Assembly: GCF_900564155.1 (NCBI RefSeq)
Contig: NZ_LS999839.1
Coordinates: 3,531,097 to 3,595,096, forward strand
Length of the DNA: 64,000 bases
Source: Pedobacter schmidteae
Lineage (GTDB): Bacteria > Bacteroidota > Bacteroidia > Sphingobacteriales > Sphingobacteriaceae
Reading direction: 5' to 3'
In this document: positions 1 through 7,531 of the stretch, one piece after another
Layout of the letters: every line of letters begins with the position of its first letter
Position numbering within the stretch: the stretch's first letter is position 1
Position numbers and translations under genes: made by a program
The notes under the pieces: generated by a model
Database searches by the model: none
The model's input: the letters and a program-made list of their open reading frames with translations, nothing else
What the model was told of the DNA's origin: nothing

Positions 1-99
1 GTAGCCCGGACAGAAAATGTATCGGCTATACTAAAAATGCTGGAAGAAACCAGTGACGTTAAATTTTCAATTGAAGGAAAAACAATCATTGTACGATGA
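1..99 (+). CDS. FecR-family anti-sigma factor, C-terminal fragment (cut by window start)
   Basis: Frame 1 is open from the first base and stops at TGA 97-99, giving 33 residues that end in FSIEGKTIIVR. This matches the extreme C-terminus (DUF4974-type end) of the two other FecR proteins in the window, which carry a stretch of the type ISSVLGIMES...GRIHFVVEGK (54900-54990). FecR proteins sit in the inner membrane, hold an ECF sigma factor, and receive a signal from the STN domain of a SusC/FecA-type receptor. The receptor at 307 has an STN domain, so this fragment is probably its partner. The rest of the gene lies outside the window. Confidence 0.75.
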   Translation, partial: VARTENVSAILKMLEETSDVKFSIEGKTIIVR

Positions 100-180
100 A
101 AAGCGGACTGACCAGTCGCGGATAATAAATAAACAATCAACTAAAAATAAAACAACGAAAAATGGAGAAATAGCTACACA

Positions 181-235
181 CCGGAAGTTAACGGGCAAAA
201 AAAAGCCATGAAAGTGTAACTAGCACCTGCATGGC
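181..235 (+). promoter_or_regulatory. structured 5' leader of the first susC-like gene
   Basis: Between the FecR stop and the receptor start the RNA can fold. GCCATG (205-210) pairs with CATGGC (230-235), and inside that GTG (214-216) pairs with CAC (224-226), with symmetric 3-nt internal loops. A CCGGAAGT element at 181 lies just upstream. The leader of the second susC-like gene (55115-55145) has a CCGGAAGT-starting hairpin in the same place. No terminator-like T run follows, so it looks like a leader structure rather than a stop. Function is inferred. Confidence 0.4.
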
Positions 236-306
236 CAAAGGCCGGGTTAACCCCTAAAAACAATTTTGCGAACAGTCTTAATGTATTAACCCAACTAAAC
301 GAAAGT

Positions 307-3300
307 ATGAAAATAAATGCTTTTAACCTAGGGATGGCACGTTTGCGGCTACCCTATAAAATTCTGTTAATTATGAAATTTGTCATAATTATTCTTTTTG
401 CCAGTCTAATGCAGGTAAGTGCAGCCAGTTTTGCGCAAAGGCTTACTTATGCCAAAAAAAATGTGACCCTGGAACAGGTATTCCAGGAAATTGAAAAGCA
501 GACGGGCTACCAGGTGTTGTATTCCGATCAGAAGGTGAACGATGCCAAGCGGCTGATTGTGAATTTTAAGAATTCCAATCTTCAGGAAGTGATGGATTTT
601 TGCCTCAAAAATGAATCACTGACTTATAGAATAGAGCAGAAAACGATTCTGATCAGAGACAAAGTTTCTGCCGTTCCAAACAAAACGCTGACGGCCTTTG
701 CAATAGAACTGAGGGGAAGAATCACGGATGCCAAAAACCAACCATTGGTTGGGGTAAATATAATGGTAAAGGGTAAAAAACTAGGAGTGAGCTCAGATAG
801 TGATGGTCGTTATACCATCAGTGTGGAAGAATCTGATGTCCTTTCCTTTAGTATGGTGGGCTTCAAAACACAGGAACTGGCAGTTAAAGGTCGGCAGCAA
901 TTGAACGTGACCTTGCTGGAAGATATTGGCGAGCTGGAGCAGCTGGTGATTACCGGTTATGGGAAAAAGAAAGTGAGCGAACTGACAGGAGCAATGGTAA
1001 CGGTTCAGGGCGAAGCATTAAAACAAGCGGCATCGGCAACCATCGCTCAGAATTTAAAAGGTAAAATGGCCGGACTGATTGTGAGCGACCCGGGAGGTAA
1101 CCCTGCTGATGCATCCAGCTTAAACGTAAGGGGAGTGGGCTCGTTGGGTGGTAATAGTTCCACGCAACCTCTTGTTGTGATTGATGGATTGATCCAGGAT
1201 GCTACAAATATTCCTGGTATACCAGGCGCCGGGAATATCATTAACCTGAGCCCGAACGATGTGGAATCGGTGACTTTACTAAAAGATGCCGCTTCTACTT
1301 CCCTATATGGTGCCAGAGCTGCTAATGGGGTATTGGTTATTACCACCAAAGCCGGATTAGGCCAGAAAGGCAGGAAGCCGCAGTTGAACCTCGAATCCAA
1401 TTTTAGCTGGGAGAATCCGGTTTTCGGAAACTTCAGAATGATGAACAGCGCAGAACGCTATGATCTGCTTAGCCAGGCCTATAGCAATGATTATAGAAAA
1501 TTGAATCCAACCAAAACAGATGCGGAGGTACAAGCTTACCTGGCTACAGTAATGCCCGATAGACAGGCGGCCCTCGCTAGCAATACCGACTGGATGCGTG
1601 AAGGTTACAGGGTGGGGCAGATTCAACGTTATAACTTATCGTTGACAGGTGCTACCGAAAAATTCAACTACTATGCCGGAGCTACTTATCACAAAGAATT
1701 GCCGGTGGCCATAACTGATAAATTTGAGAAATATGGTTTAAGGATCAATACCGAATATAGACCTACGGATAAACTGACCATTACTACGGGATTTAATGGG
1801 ACTTTTTCACCACTCATGAGCTCGGGCTTGAGCAATTACCGTACTAATCTTTATAGAATGATGCCATGGGACTATCCACGAAATGCGGATGGCAGTTATC
1901 GCCTGGGCGGACCCAACGAAAGCAATTGGTATTCCAAAGGAGCTTTTAACCCGCTGTACAGTACGCAAAAAGACCTCAACTACCGTTATGATAAAATATA
2001 TATGGCTGGTGTGGATGCAAAAATCAATTATAAGTTCAATTCCTGGTTAGACCTTTACACTTCCAACCGGATTACCCTTACCAATGGTAAAAATGGCTTT
2101 TATATTGACCCTCTGGATCTGGCTTCTGGCCGGCCTGGCGGATCTTACTCGCGCAGTTTGGTTCAGAATGTTAATTACATTACGTCAAACATCCTGTCTT
2201 TCCAAAAACGGTTTGGTTTGCACGAGATTAAAGGCCTTGCCGGTTTTGAGTTCAACAATATCCGCAACGAGATTACAGGGGGCTCTACCTCCAATATTAC
2301 TTCAGGATTGCTTTCCTTAAGTCAGGGTATTTTTCAGGGCGTTAACGAAAGTATTAATGAAGTTGCTTTCGTATCTTATTTGTCAGAAGCAAATTACAGT
2401 TACGACAACAAATATTTTGTGACAGGATCATTCCGAAGAGATGGTTCTTCAAAATTCGGCATCAACAATAAATATGGTAATTTTTACTCTGTTGGTGGAT
2501 CCTGGACGATAAGTAATGAGGCTTTTTTAAAGAACAATAAAGTCCTCACCAATCTTCGTTTAAGGGCAAGTCATGGTACCACCGGAAACGCCGATCCGGT
2601 AGTCCCTTATTCTATTTACGGTTTATACAACTTTGTAGCTGGTAGTTCACAGTACGATGGTAAATCAGGAACCGTCCCAGGGCCAAATGACAACAATCCG
2701 GATCTGCATTGGGAGGTACAGCGTATGAACAACATTGGTTTGAATATCGGTTTATGGAACCGCTTAAACCTGGTGGTCGATTTGTACGATAAGGCCAACA
2801 CAAACATTCTGAGAACCGTTCAGGCACCTATCACCAGTGGTGTTAATGGAGTGGTCAAAAACATTGGTAAAATTTCCAATAAAGGATTTGAACTGGACCT
2901 GAATTCCTTAAATACAGATGGAAAGGTAAAATGGTCTACCAATATCAATATGGCCTTTAACCGCAATAAAGTACTTTATCTGACCGATGTGCCTGTTATT
3001 TTACCTACCACCGGGGGCTATGTCACTGCTCCGGGTTATGCCATCGGTACTATTTATGGCATTGTATATAAAGGGGCCGATCCGGATACCGGAAAACCTT
3101 CGTACGAGGTGCTGGATGCCAATGGCAATAGGACAACAACGCTAAACATTAAGGAGGCGACTTTGCAGATCCTGGATTCTCAGCAGCCTGATTTTTCGGG
3201 AGGTATTGGCAATTCGGTAAGTTATAAGGGTATTACCCTAAGTGTACTTGCCAATTTTATTACCGGCTTGAAGGTAAACAACGATTTGCGTGGTTATATA

Positions 3301-3696
3301 TTCGGCCCGTTGGAAATAGATGGTGCTTCAAAAACGGTCAACAATACAGCGCTGCCTGATGGGCAAACACGTTGGCAGAAAAAAGGCGATCAGGCCTTTG
3401 CCCCCGCAGCTTCGTTAAACGGTTATCCGGAAGCCAATGGCTACCTAACTACTCGGTTTATCGAAAGTGCAAGCTTTTTCAGGATCCGTAACATCAGATT
3501 GAGCTATGATTTGCCTTCCAGATGGCTGGATAAGGCAAAAATAGGAAGGGCCTCTTTTTATATTTCTGCCGATAATGTGTTTACCATTACCAATTTTAGT
3601 GGTCTGGATCCGGAAGTGGGAGGCAATAATTTTGAAAATGGCGCAAAATATCCAATCAACAGAAAAATAACACTAGGCCTAAACATGACTTTGTAA
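307..3696 (+). CDS. SusC/RagA-type TonB-dependent outer-membrane receptor with STN domain
   Basis: This 1129-residue protein imports glycan fragments across the outer membrane with its SusD partner, powered by TonB. A hydrophobic export segment spans about residues 18-43 and ends AASFAQ. It is followed by a secretin/TonB short N-terminal (STN) domain (about 50-118), a carboxypeptidase-regulatory-like beta-sandwich (about 135-205), a TonB-box-like stretch ending VITGYG (about 213-219), the plug (about 225-350, with NVRGVGSLGG and the LYGARAANGVLVITTK motif) and the beta-barrel to the C-terminus. The STN domain implies signalling to a FecR/ECF pair, consistent with the FecR tail just upstream. 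The SusD-like gene follows by 30 nt. An internal ATG at 373 would give a shorter export sequence; the first ATG was kept because a similar long pre-sequence is present in the second SusC here. The substrate cannot be read from sequence. Confidence 0.95.
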   Translation: MKINAFNLGMARLRLPYKILLIMKFVIIILFASLMQVSAASFAQRLTYAKKNVTLEQVFQEIEKQTGYQVLYSDQKVNDAKRLIVNFKNSNLQEVMDFCLKNESLTYRIEQKTILIRDKVSAVPNKTLTAFAIELRGRITDAKNQPLVGVNIMVKGKKLGVSSDSDGRYTISVEESDVLSFSMVGFKTQELAVKGRQQLNVTLLEDIGELEQLVITGYGKKKVSELTGAMVTVQGEALKQAASATIAQNLKGKMAGLIVSDPGGNPADASSLNVRGVGSLGGNSSTQPLVVIDGLIQDATNIPGIPGAGNIINLSPNDVESVTLLKDAASTSLYGARAANGVLVITTKAGLGQKGRKPQLNLESNFSWENPVFGNFRMMNSAERYDLLSQAYSNDYRKLNPTKTDAEVQAYLATVMPDRQAALASNTDWMREGYRVGQIQRYNLSLTGATEKFNYYAGATYHKELPVAITDKFEKYGLRINTEYRPTDKLTITTGFNGTFSPLMSSGLSNYRTNLYRMMPWDYPRNADGSYRLGGPNESNWYSKGAFNPLYSTQKDLNYRYDKIYMAGVDAKINYKFNSWLDLYTSNRITLTNGKNGFYIDPLDLASGRPGGSYSRSLVQNVNYITSNILSFQKRFGLHEIKGLAGFEFNNIRNEITGGSTSNITSGLLSLSQGIFQGVNESINEVAFVSYLSEANYSYDNKYFVTGSFRRDGSSKFGINNKYGNFYSVGGSWTISNEAFLKNNKVLTNLRLRASHGTTGNADPVVPYSIYGLYNFVAGSSQYDGKSGTVPGPNDNNPDLHWEVQRMNNIGLNIGLWNRLNLVVDLYDKANTNILRTVQAPITSGVNGVVKNIGKISNKGFELDLNSLNTDGKVKWSTNINMAFNRNKVLYLTDVPVILPTTGGYVTAPGYAIGTIYGIVYKGADPDTGKPSYEVLDANGNRTTTLNIKEATLQILDSQQPDFSGGIGNSVSYKGITLSVLANFITGLKVNNDLRGYIFGPLEIDGASKTVNNTALPDGQTRWQKKGDQAFAPAASLNGYPEANGYLTTRFIESASFFRIRNIRLSYDLPSRWLDKAKIGRASFYISADNVFTITNFSGLDPEVGGNNFENGAKYPINRKITLGLNMTL

Positions 3697-3726
3697 ACTG
3701 GCTATTCACTTAATATATTTTCAATC

Positions 3727-5178
3727 ATGAGCTTAAAAATTCACCAATATAGTTTACTGCTTTTAACATTAGTGTTTTTAGCAGCCTGCTCTAAAAGCCT
3801 CGATCTGCGCCCGGAAATAAGTCTGGATGCCGATAAGGCCCTTGCCGGCGAGACAAACCTTCGTCTGGCTACCAGTGGCAATTACAGTTTGCTTAATTAT
3901 TTTGATTACATGACTACCTACTTTCATTTGACCGAATCGCCGGTAGATAATGTAGAGGCTACCTCAGTATTTGATCCCGGAGGTACCCGGCAATTTGGGG
4001 CTTATTCGTACGTTTTTTCGCCAACAATGGCCAACTCTACACGTCTTTATACCAATGCTTATATCCTCATCAGGGGTGTCAATAATGTAATTGCCGCTAT
4101 TCCTGATGATGCCAGTCCTGTTTTGCTCCAACTAAAAGGTGAAAACCTTTTTTTAAGAGCTATGGCTTATCAATCATTAGTCAAAATATTTGGCCGGCCT
4201 TATGTGCAGAACAATGGAAACAACCTCGGTGTAGTGATTCAGGATAAGCCGATCCCAACTTTGGAGCGGCCCGCAAAACGAAATACTGTAAAAGAAGTGT
4301 ACGATTTTATGGTGGCCGATTTGTTAAAGGCAGAGGCTCTGATGACCATAGACAATAACAACAATGCTTTGGCCTCAAAGTATGCGGCACAAGCCATGCT
4401 GTCGTCGTTGTATTTGAATATGGGAAATGATGCAAAAGCCATTGAATATGCGGAGAAGGTAATTGGCGCAAGCAGCAAATTTACGCTGGTACAAGGCGAT
4501 GCCTATAAAAACTACTTTTCTACTAATCATAGTACGGATAGAGAAACCATCTTTTGCATCAAAAACCTGGATGGAACCGTGGGTGGGTTTTATTATTATA
4601 ATCAAAGTTATACTGTTGAAAAGTTTGCGGCAGTTTCAAAACCATTATGGGATCTGCTGAATGAAGGGAATGGCGACTTGCGTAAGAACTTCTATAAGGC
4701 ATTGAAAACGAATAGTGGGGAGACCTGGAATTTTACCAGCAAGTTTGTACAGAACCCGGCAGTAAATACTACCGAAAGAGTAAGTTCTCCACCAATTTAT
4801 CGCATGGCCGAAATGTACCTGAATCGTGCCGAGGCTTATGCCAAACAAGGGAAAGACCAACTGGCGCTTGATGATGTAAACACCATCCGCAAAAGAGCCG
4901 GACTAACCGGTACCGATTTGTATGCGCTAGGCAGTTTACATGGCCGAAGTACTATTTTGCAGGTGGTGCTGGACGAGCGCAGAATGGAGCTTGCGTTTGA
5001 AGGTGGCACGCGTAGGGACGATTTGCTGAGAAACAACCTGCCGATGATCAGAACTTATGGCAAACCGGGCGTACCAGGCTCCAACATTACCGTGCTGCCT
5101 ACAGATTCTCGTGTGGTTTATTTTCTCCCAATTAATGAAACCAATGGTGTAACCAATTCCCTGGAACAAAATCCTTAA
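3727..5178 (+). CDS. SusD/RagB-type surface glycan-binding lipoprotein
   Basis: This 483-residue protein caps the adjacent SusC barrel and binds incoming ligand at the cell surface. The N-terminus is a lipoprotein signal with lipobox LAAC (Cys21). Helical TPR-like segments follow, for example the GENLFLRAMAYQSLVKIFG stretch and the RMAEMYLNRAEAYAKQGK stretch, both typical of RagB/SusD. The C-terminus holds the family pattern DERRMELAFEGGTRRDDLLR and ends in FLPINE...LEQNP, as SusD proteins usually do. It lies 30 nt after the SusC-like gene and 2 nt before the TlpA-like gene, so the three form one transcript. Its ligand is unknown. Confidence 0.95.
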   Translation: MSLKIHQYSLLLLTLVFLAACSKSLDLRPEISLDADKALAGETNLRLATSGNYSLLNYFDYMTTYFHLTESPVDNVEATSVFDPGGTRQFGAYSYVFSPTMANSTRLYTNAYILIRGVNNVIAAIPDDASPVLLQLKGENLFLRAMAYQSLVKIFGRPYVQNNGNNLGVVIQDKPIPTLERPAKRNTVKEVYDFMVADLLKAEALMTIDNNNNALASKYAAQAMLSSLYLNMGNDAKAIEYAEKVIGASSKFTLVQGDAYKNYFSTNHSTDRETIFCIKNLDGTVGGFYYYNQSYTVEKFAAVSKPLWDLLNEGNGDLRKNFYKALKTNSGETWNFTSKFVQNPAVNTTERVSSPPIYRMAEMYLNRAEAYAKQGKDQLALDDVNTIRKRAGLTGTDLYALGSLHGRSTILQVVLDERRMELAFEGGTRRDDLLRNNLPMIRTYGKPGVPGSNITVLPTDSRVVYFLPINETNGVTNSLEQNP

Positions 5179-5180
5179 TC

Positions 5181-6347
5181 ATGAAGATCAATTTAATAAC
5201 GATAACAAGCCTGGTAGCAGGCTTGTTGTTGACGAGCAACTTTGCTGGCTATGCACAGCAAAAAAATAGTTTTCAGCTTTCAGGAAATATCAAAAAACAG
5301 GATTTTGATATGGTTTACCTGCGCTACAACGATCTTTCAGGTGCTGTAGTGGTTGACAGTACCCGAATAGCGAATGGAGCTTTTCGATTTAAGGGCAGCA
5401 TTGCCGAGCCTACCGTGGCTTCCTTTTATGGGAAAATGAAAAGCAGGGGCATGGACGATCCCAATTATACAAGTGTTTTTCTGGAGCCTGCGCAGATGAC
5501 TATTGATGTTACCGCAGAAGATTTTAAAAATGCGGTGTTGAAAGGTTCCCGTAGTCAGGATGAACAAAAGGCACTCGAAAAGTTAAAAGCACCTATTAGA
5601 AAGGAAATGGAGCCGGTACTGGAGCTTTACAGGAAGGAAAAGGATCATGAAAAGGCAGCGGCTATCCGCGAGCAGTTTGAACCATTTAATGCAAGAATGG
5701 ATAAAATAGACTATGCTTTTTTTGCCGCACATCCCGATTCTTATGTACCGGCTTATATGATGCGTTTTAAAATAGGCGGATTGAACACTGCGCAGATACA
5801 GAAAATTTACAACAGCTGGACCAGTAGGATTAAGCAGAGTAATTATGGTAAGTATGTTGCTGAGGAGATTAAGAAACTGGAAAATGGTTCGCCGGGAAGT
5901 AAGGCTGCTACATTTAGTGCAAAGGATATCAATGGCGAGCAACTTAACCTGGCTGATTTTAAAGGCAAAAAGTATGTGATGCTGGATTTTTGGGCAAGCT
6001 GGTGCGTACCTTGCCGAAAAGGAAACCCACATCTGATTTCGATCTACAATAAATACAAAGATAAGGGCTTTGAGATCATTGGCATTGCAAGTGATGATAC
6101 TGCTGTTGAGGCCTGGAAAAAGGCTGTAGCACAGGATAAAATTGGCATATGGAAACATATGCTGAGCGGTTATAACTCAAATGCAACGGAGCTGGAGAAA
6201 TCTAAATTCCTGAATCAACGTTATGGCATACATACCTTGCCTACAAAAATACTGATTGATAAGGAAGGGACAATTATAGGCCGTTATGGTGGTGGAGGTG
6301 AGGATGATGCAGCTATGGATGCAAAGCTGGCAGCCATTTTTAACTAA
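5181..6347 (+). CDS. TlpA-family thiol-disulfide oxidoreductase with DUF4369-like N-terminus
   Basis: This 388-residue exported protein has a signal peptide (about 1-25, ending GYAQ). An N-terminal beta-rich DUF4369-like domain (about 30-130) precedes a helical linker and a C-terminal thioredoxin fold (about 240-388). The active site is WASWCVPC with Cys275 and Cys278, and the cis-Pro region TLPTKILID is present near residue 358. Such proteins keep periplasmic cysteines reduced or act on specific partners. A TlpA-like gene directly behind a SusC/SusD pair is common in Pedobacter-type genomes, but the partner substrate is not established. It starts 2 nt after the SusD stop and is the last gene before the terminator at 6517. 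Confidence 0.9.
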   Translation: MKINLITITSLVAGLLLTSNFAGYAQQKNSFQLSGNIKKQDFDMVYLRYNDLSGAVVVDSTRIANGAFRFKGSIAEPTVASFYGKMKSRGMDDPNYTSVFLEPAQMTIDVTAEDFKNAVLKGSRSQDEQKALEKLKAPIRKEMEPVLELYRKEKDHEKAAAIREQFEPFNARMDKIDYAFFAAHPDSYVPAYMMRFKIGGLNTAQIQKIYNSWTSRIKQSNYGKYVAEEIKKLENGSPGSKAATFSAKDINGEQLNLADFKGKKYVMLDFWASWCVPCRKGNPHLISIYNKYKDKGFEIIGIASDDTAVEAWKKAVAQDKIGIWKHMLSGYNSNATELEKSKFLNQRYGIHTLPTKILIDKEGTIIGRYGGGGEDDAAMDAKLAAIFN

Positions 6348-6516
6348 GATGACCAAAACACGTTCGCGTAAGAAAATGGGGCATTGACGTAATACAATTG
6401 TGGATGTTGTTGCTTTTAAATACGTTTGATTTCCATTAATGGTACTTTGTAATATAGACGGATGTCTGTAAAATACCATCCCCGATTTTGATTTTATAAA
6501 AATCAAAACAAATTAT

Positions 6517-6542
6517 AAACGCCACCTAATACAGTGGCGTTT
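6517..6542. terminator. bidirectional rho-independent terminator
   Basis: AAACGCCAC (6517-6525) and GTGGCGTTT (6534-6542) form a perfect 9-bp stem with an 8-nt loop. Short A and T runs flank the stem on both sides. It lies between the convergent TlpA-like gene and IclR gene and can serve both. Confidence 0.8.
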
Positions 6543-6547
6543 ATTGT

Positions 6548-7318
6548 TTAAAGCCCTATCCGCTCTTCAATCTTCTCCGCACATTTCAGCGCCTCCATCA
6601 GCATGTCGTTGTTATCTACATCCTTACCCATATTTAATGCAGTCAGGCTGGAAACTGTAAGACAGGCAATAATACCGGTGCTGCCCTTGCCAATTGGTAC
6701 AGAAACATCTATTACCCCTGCAGCCAGGTCGCTGGTACGGATATAGGCGCCTTTTTTTTGTATCTCCTTTAAGGAACTCAGGAATCTTTTCTTTTCCTTA
6801 TCTGAATAATTATTGTAAATACTGTTGCCGCTAAGCGCAATTTCCTGCTCAGTTTCGGGCATATAGGCCAGCAATACCTTTCCTGATGCAGTTAAAGGCA
6901 GTGGAAAAAGGTTCCCCTCCTCGATAGATAAGGCAATAGGTCCCGGACTTTTGGCGTGAAGAATTACCATTACCTGGTTCATGTACAATATACTGAGGTG
7001 GCAGGATTGCATAATGACATTAGCTAGCTCTTCCAGTGGATACTGGGCAGCTTTGCGCAACTCGTCGACAGGCGAATGCCGGTGCGACAAATGAAACAGT
7101 TTCAACGAAAGCCGGTATTTTCCAGATACCTCGTCCCTTAAAATATAACCACGGCTCTCCAGACTCATCAACATCCGGTAAATTTCATTCGGACTTTTGT
7201 CAATGCCACTCGCAATTTCAGTCTGAGACAGCGGAATAGATTGAGACGACAGGTATTCCAGAATATCCAGGCCTTTATCCAATGCAGGGGCCTGATACTT
7301 CACTTCTTTATCCTTCAT
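6548..7318 (-). CDS. IclR-family transcriptional regulator
   Basis: This 256-residue DNA-binding regulator has an N-terminal winged helix-turn-helix (about 10-70) with the recognisable segment SQTEIASGIDKSPNEIYRML. The C-terminal IclR effector-binding domain (about 75-250) includes LPLTASGKVLLAYMPE and the conserved pattern near DVSVPIG. It is transcribed divergently from the rhamnosidase operon. The 213-bp space between them holds a perfect palindrome (7406-7433), so it most likely controls that operon and possibly itself. IclR proteins such as KdgR are known regulators of pectin breakdown, which fits the enzymes next door. Whether it represses or activates, and which sugar or acid it senses, is not visible. 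Confidence 0.9.
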   Translation of the reverse strand: MKDKEVKYQAPALDKGLDILEYLSSQSIPLSQTEIASGIDKSPNEIYRMLMSLESRGYILRDEVSGKYRLSLKLFHLSHRHSPVDELRKAAQYPLEELANVIMQSCHLSILYMNQVMVILHAKSPGPIALSIEEGNLFPLPLTASGKVLLAYMPETEQEIALSGNSIYNNYSDKEKKRFLSSLKEIQKKGAYIRTSDLAAGVIDVSVPIGKGSTGIIACLTVSSLTALNMGKDVDNNDMLMEALKCAEKIEERIGL

Positions 7319-7343
7319 AAAAACTAGCTCGTAATTTAATAGA

Positions 7344-7351
7344 CAAACATA
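7344..7351 (-). promoter_or_regulatory. candidate -7 box of the iclR promoter
   Basis: On the minus strand the sequence reads TATGTTTG, an exact match to the Bacteroidota -7 consensus TAnnTTTG, 25 nt before the iclR start codon. No convincing -33 TTTG was found at the expected distance. Confidence 0.4.
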
Positions 7352-7405
7352 CTAAATGCTTTTTATTCATTGTACTTCTGTATAATTTATAAAAGTTACC
7401 TAAAT

Positions 7406-7433
7406 ATATTTATTTCATATTTGAAATAAATAT
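7406..7433. promoter_or_regulatory. perfect 12-bp-arm palindrome, probable IclR operator
   Basis: The arms ATATTTATTTCA (7406-7417) and TGAAATAAATAT (7422-7433) are exact inverted copies around a 4-nt centre. The site lies between the divergent iclR and rhamnosidase genes, immediately upstream of a TATATTTG -7 box. IclR dimers bind such palindromes. A bound regulator here would overlap the upstream promoter region of the rhamnosidase operon. Confidence 0.65.
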
Positions 7434-7434
7434 T

Positions 7435-7442
7435 TATATTTG
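7435..7442 (+). promoter_or_regulatory. candidate -7 box of the rhamnosidase operon
   Basis: TATATTTG matches the Bacteroidota -7 consensus TAnnTTTG exactly and begins 1 nt after the palindrome ends. The 5' untranslated region would be about 85 nt. No good -33 element is seen; the palindrome occupies that place, which fits either repression or an activator-dependent promoter. Confidence 0.45.
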
Positions 7443-7531
7443 AATTAACAACCATTTATAAACCGGATACCATTAATGTATAAACTAAAAACTAATTTAG
7501 TTAACAACAGGTATTAATCTTATAAAGAAAC

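Noticed and set aside
5583..6158. 191-codon open frame on the minus strand
   Set aside because: It lies wholly inside the TlpA-like gene, opposite its conserved thioredoxin domain, and shows no recognisable protein pattern.
5181..6547. possible riboswitch or small RNA between the TlpA-like gene and iclR
   Set aside because: Only a simple terminator stem is seen; no conserved aptamer pattern was recognised in 6348-6516.
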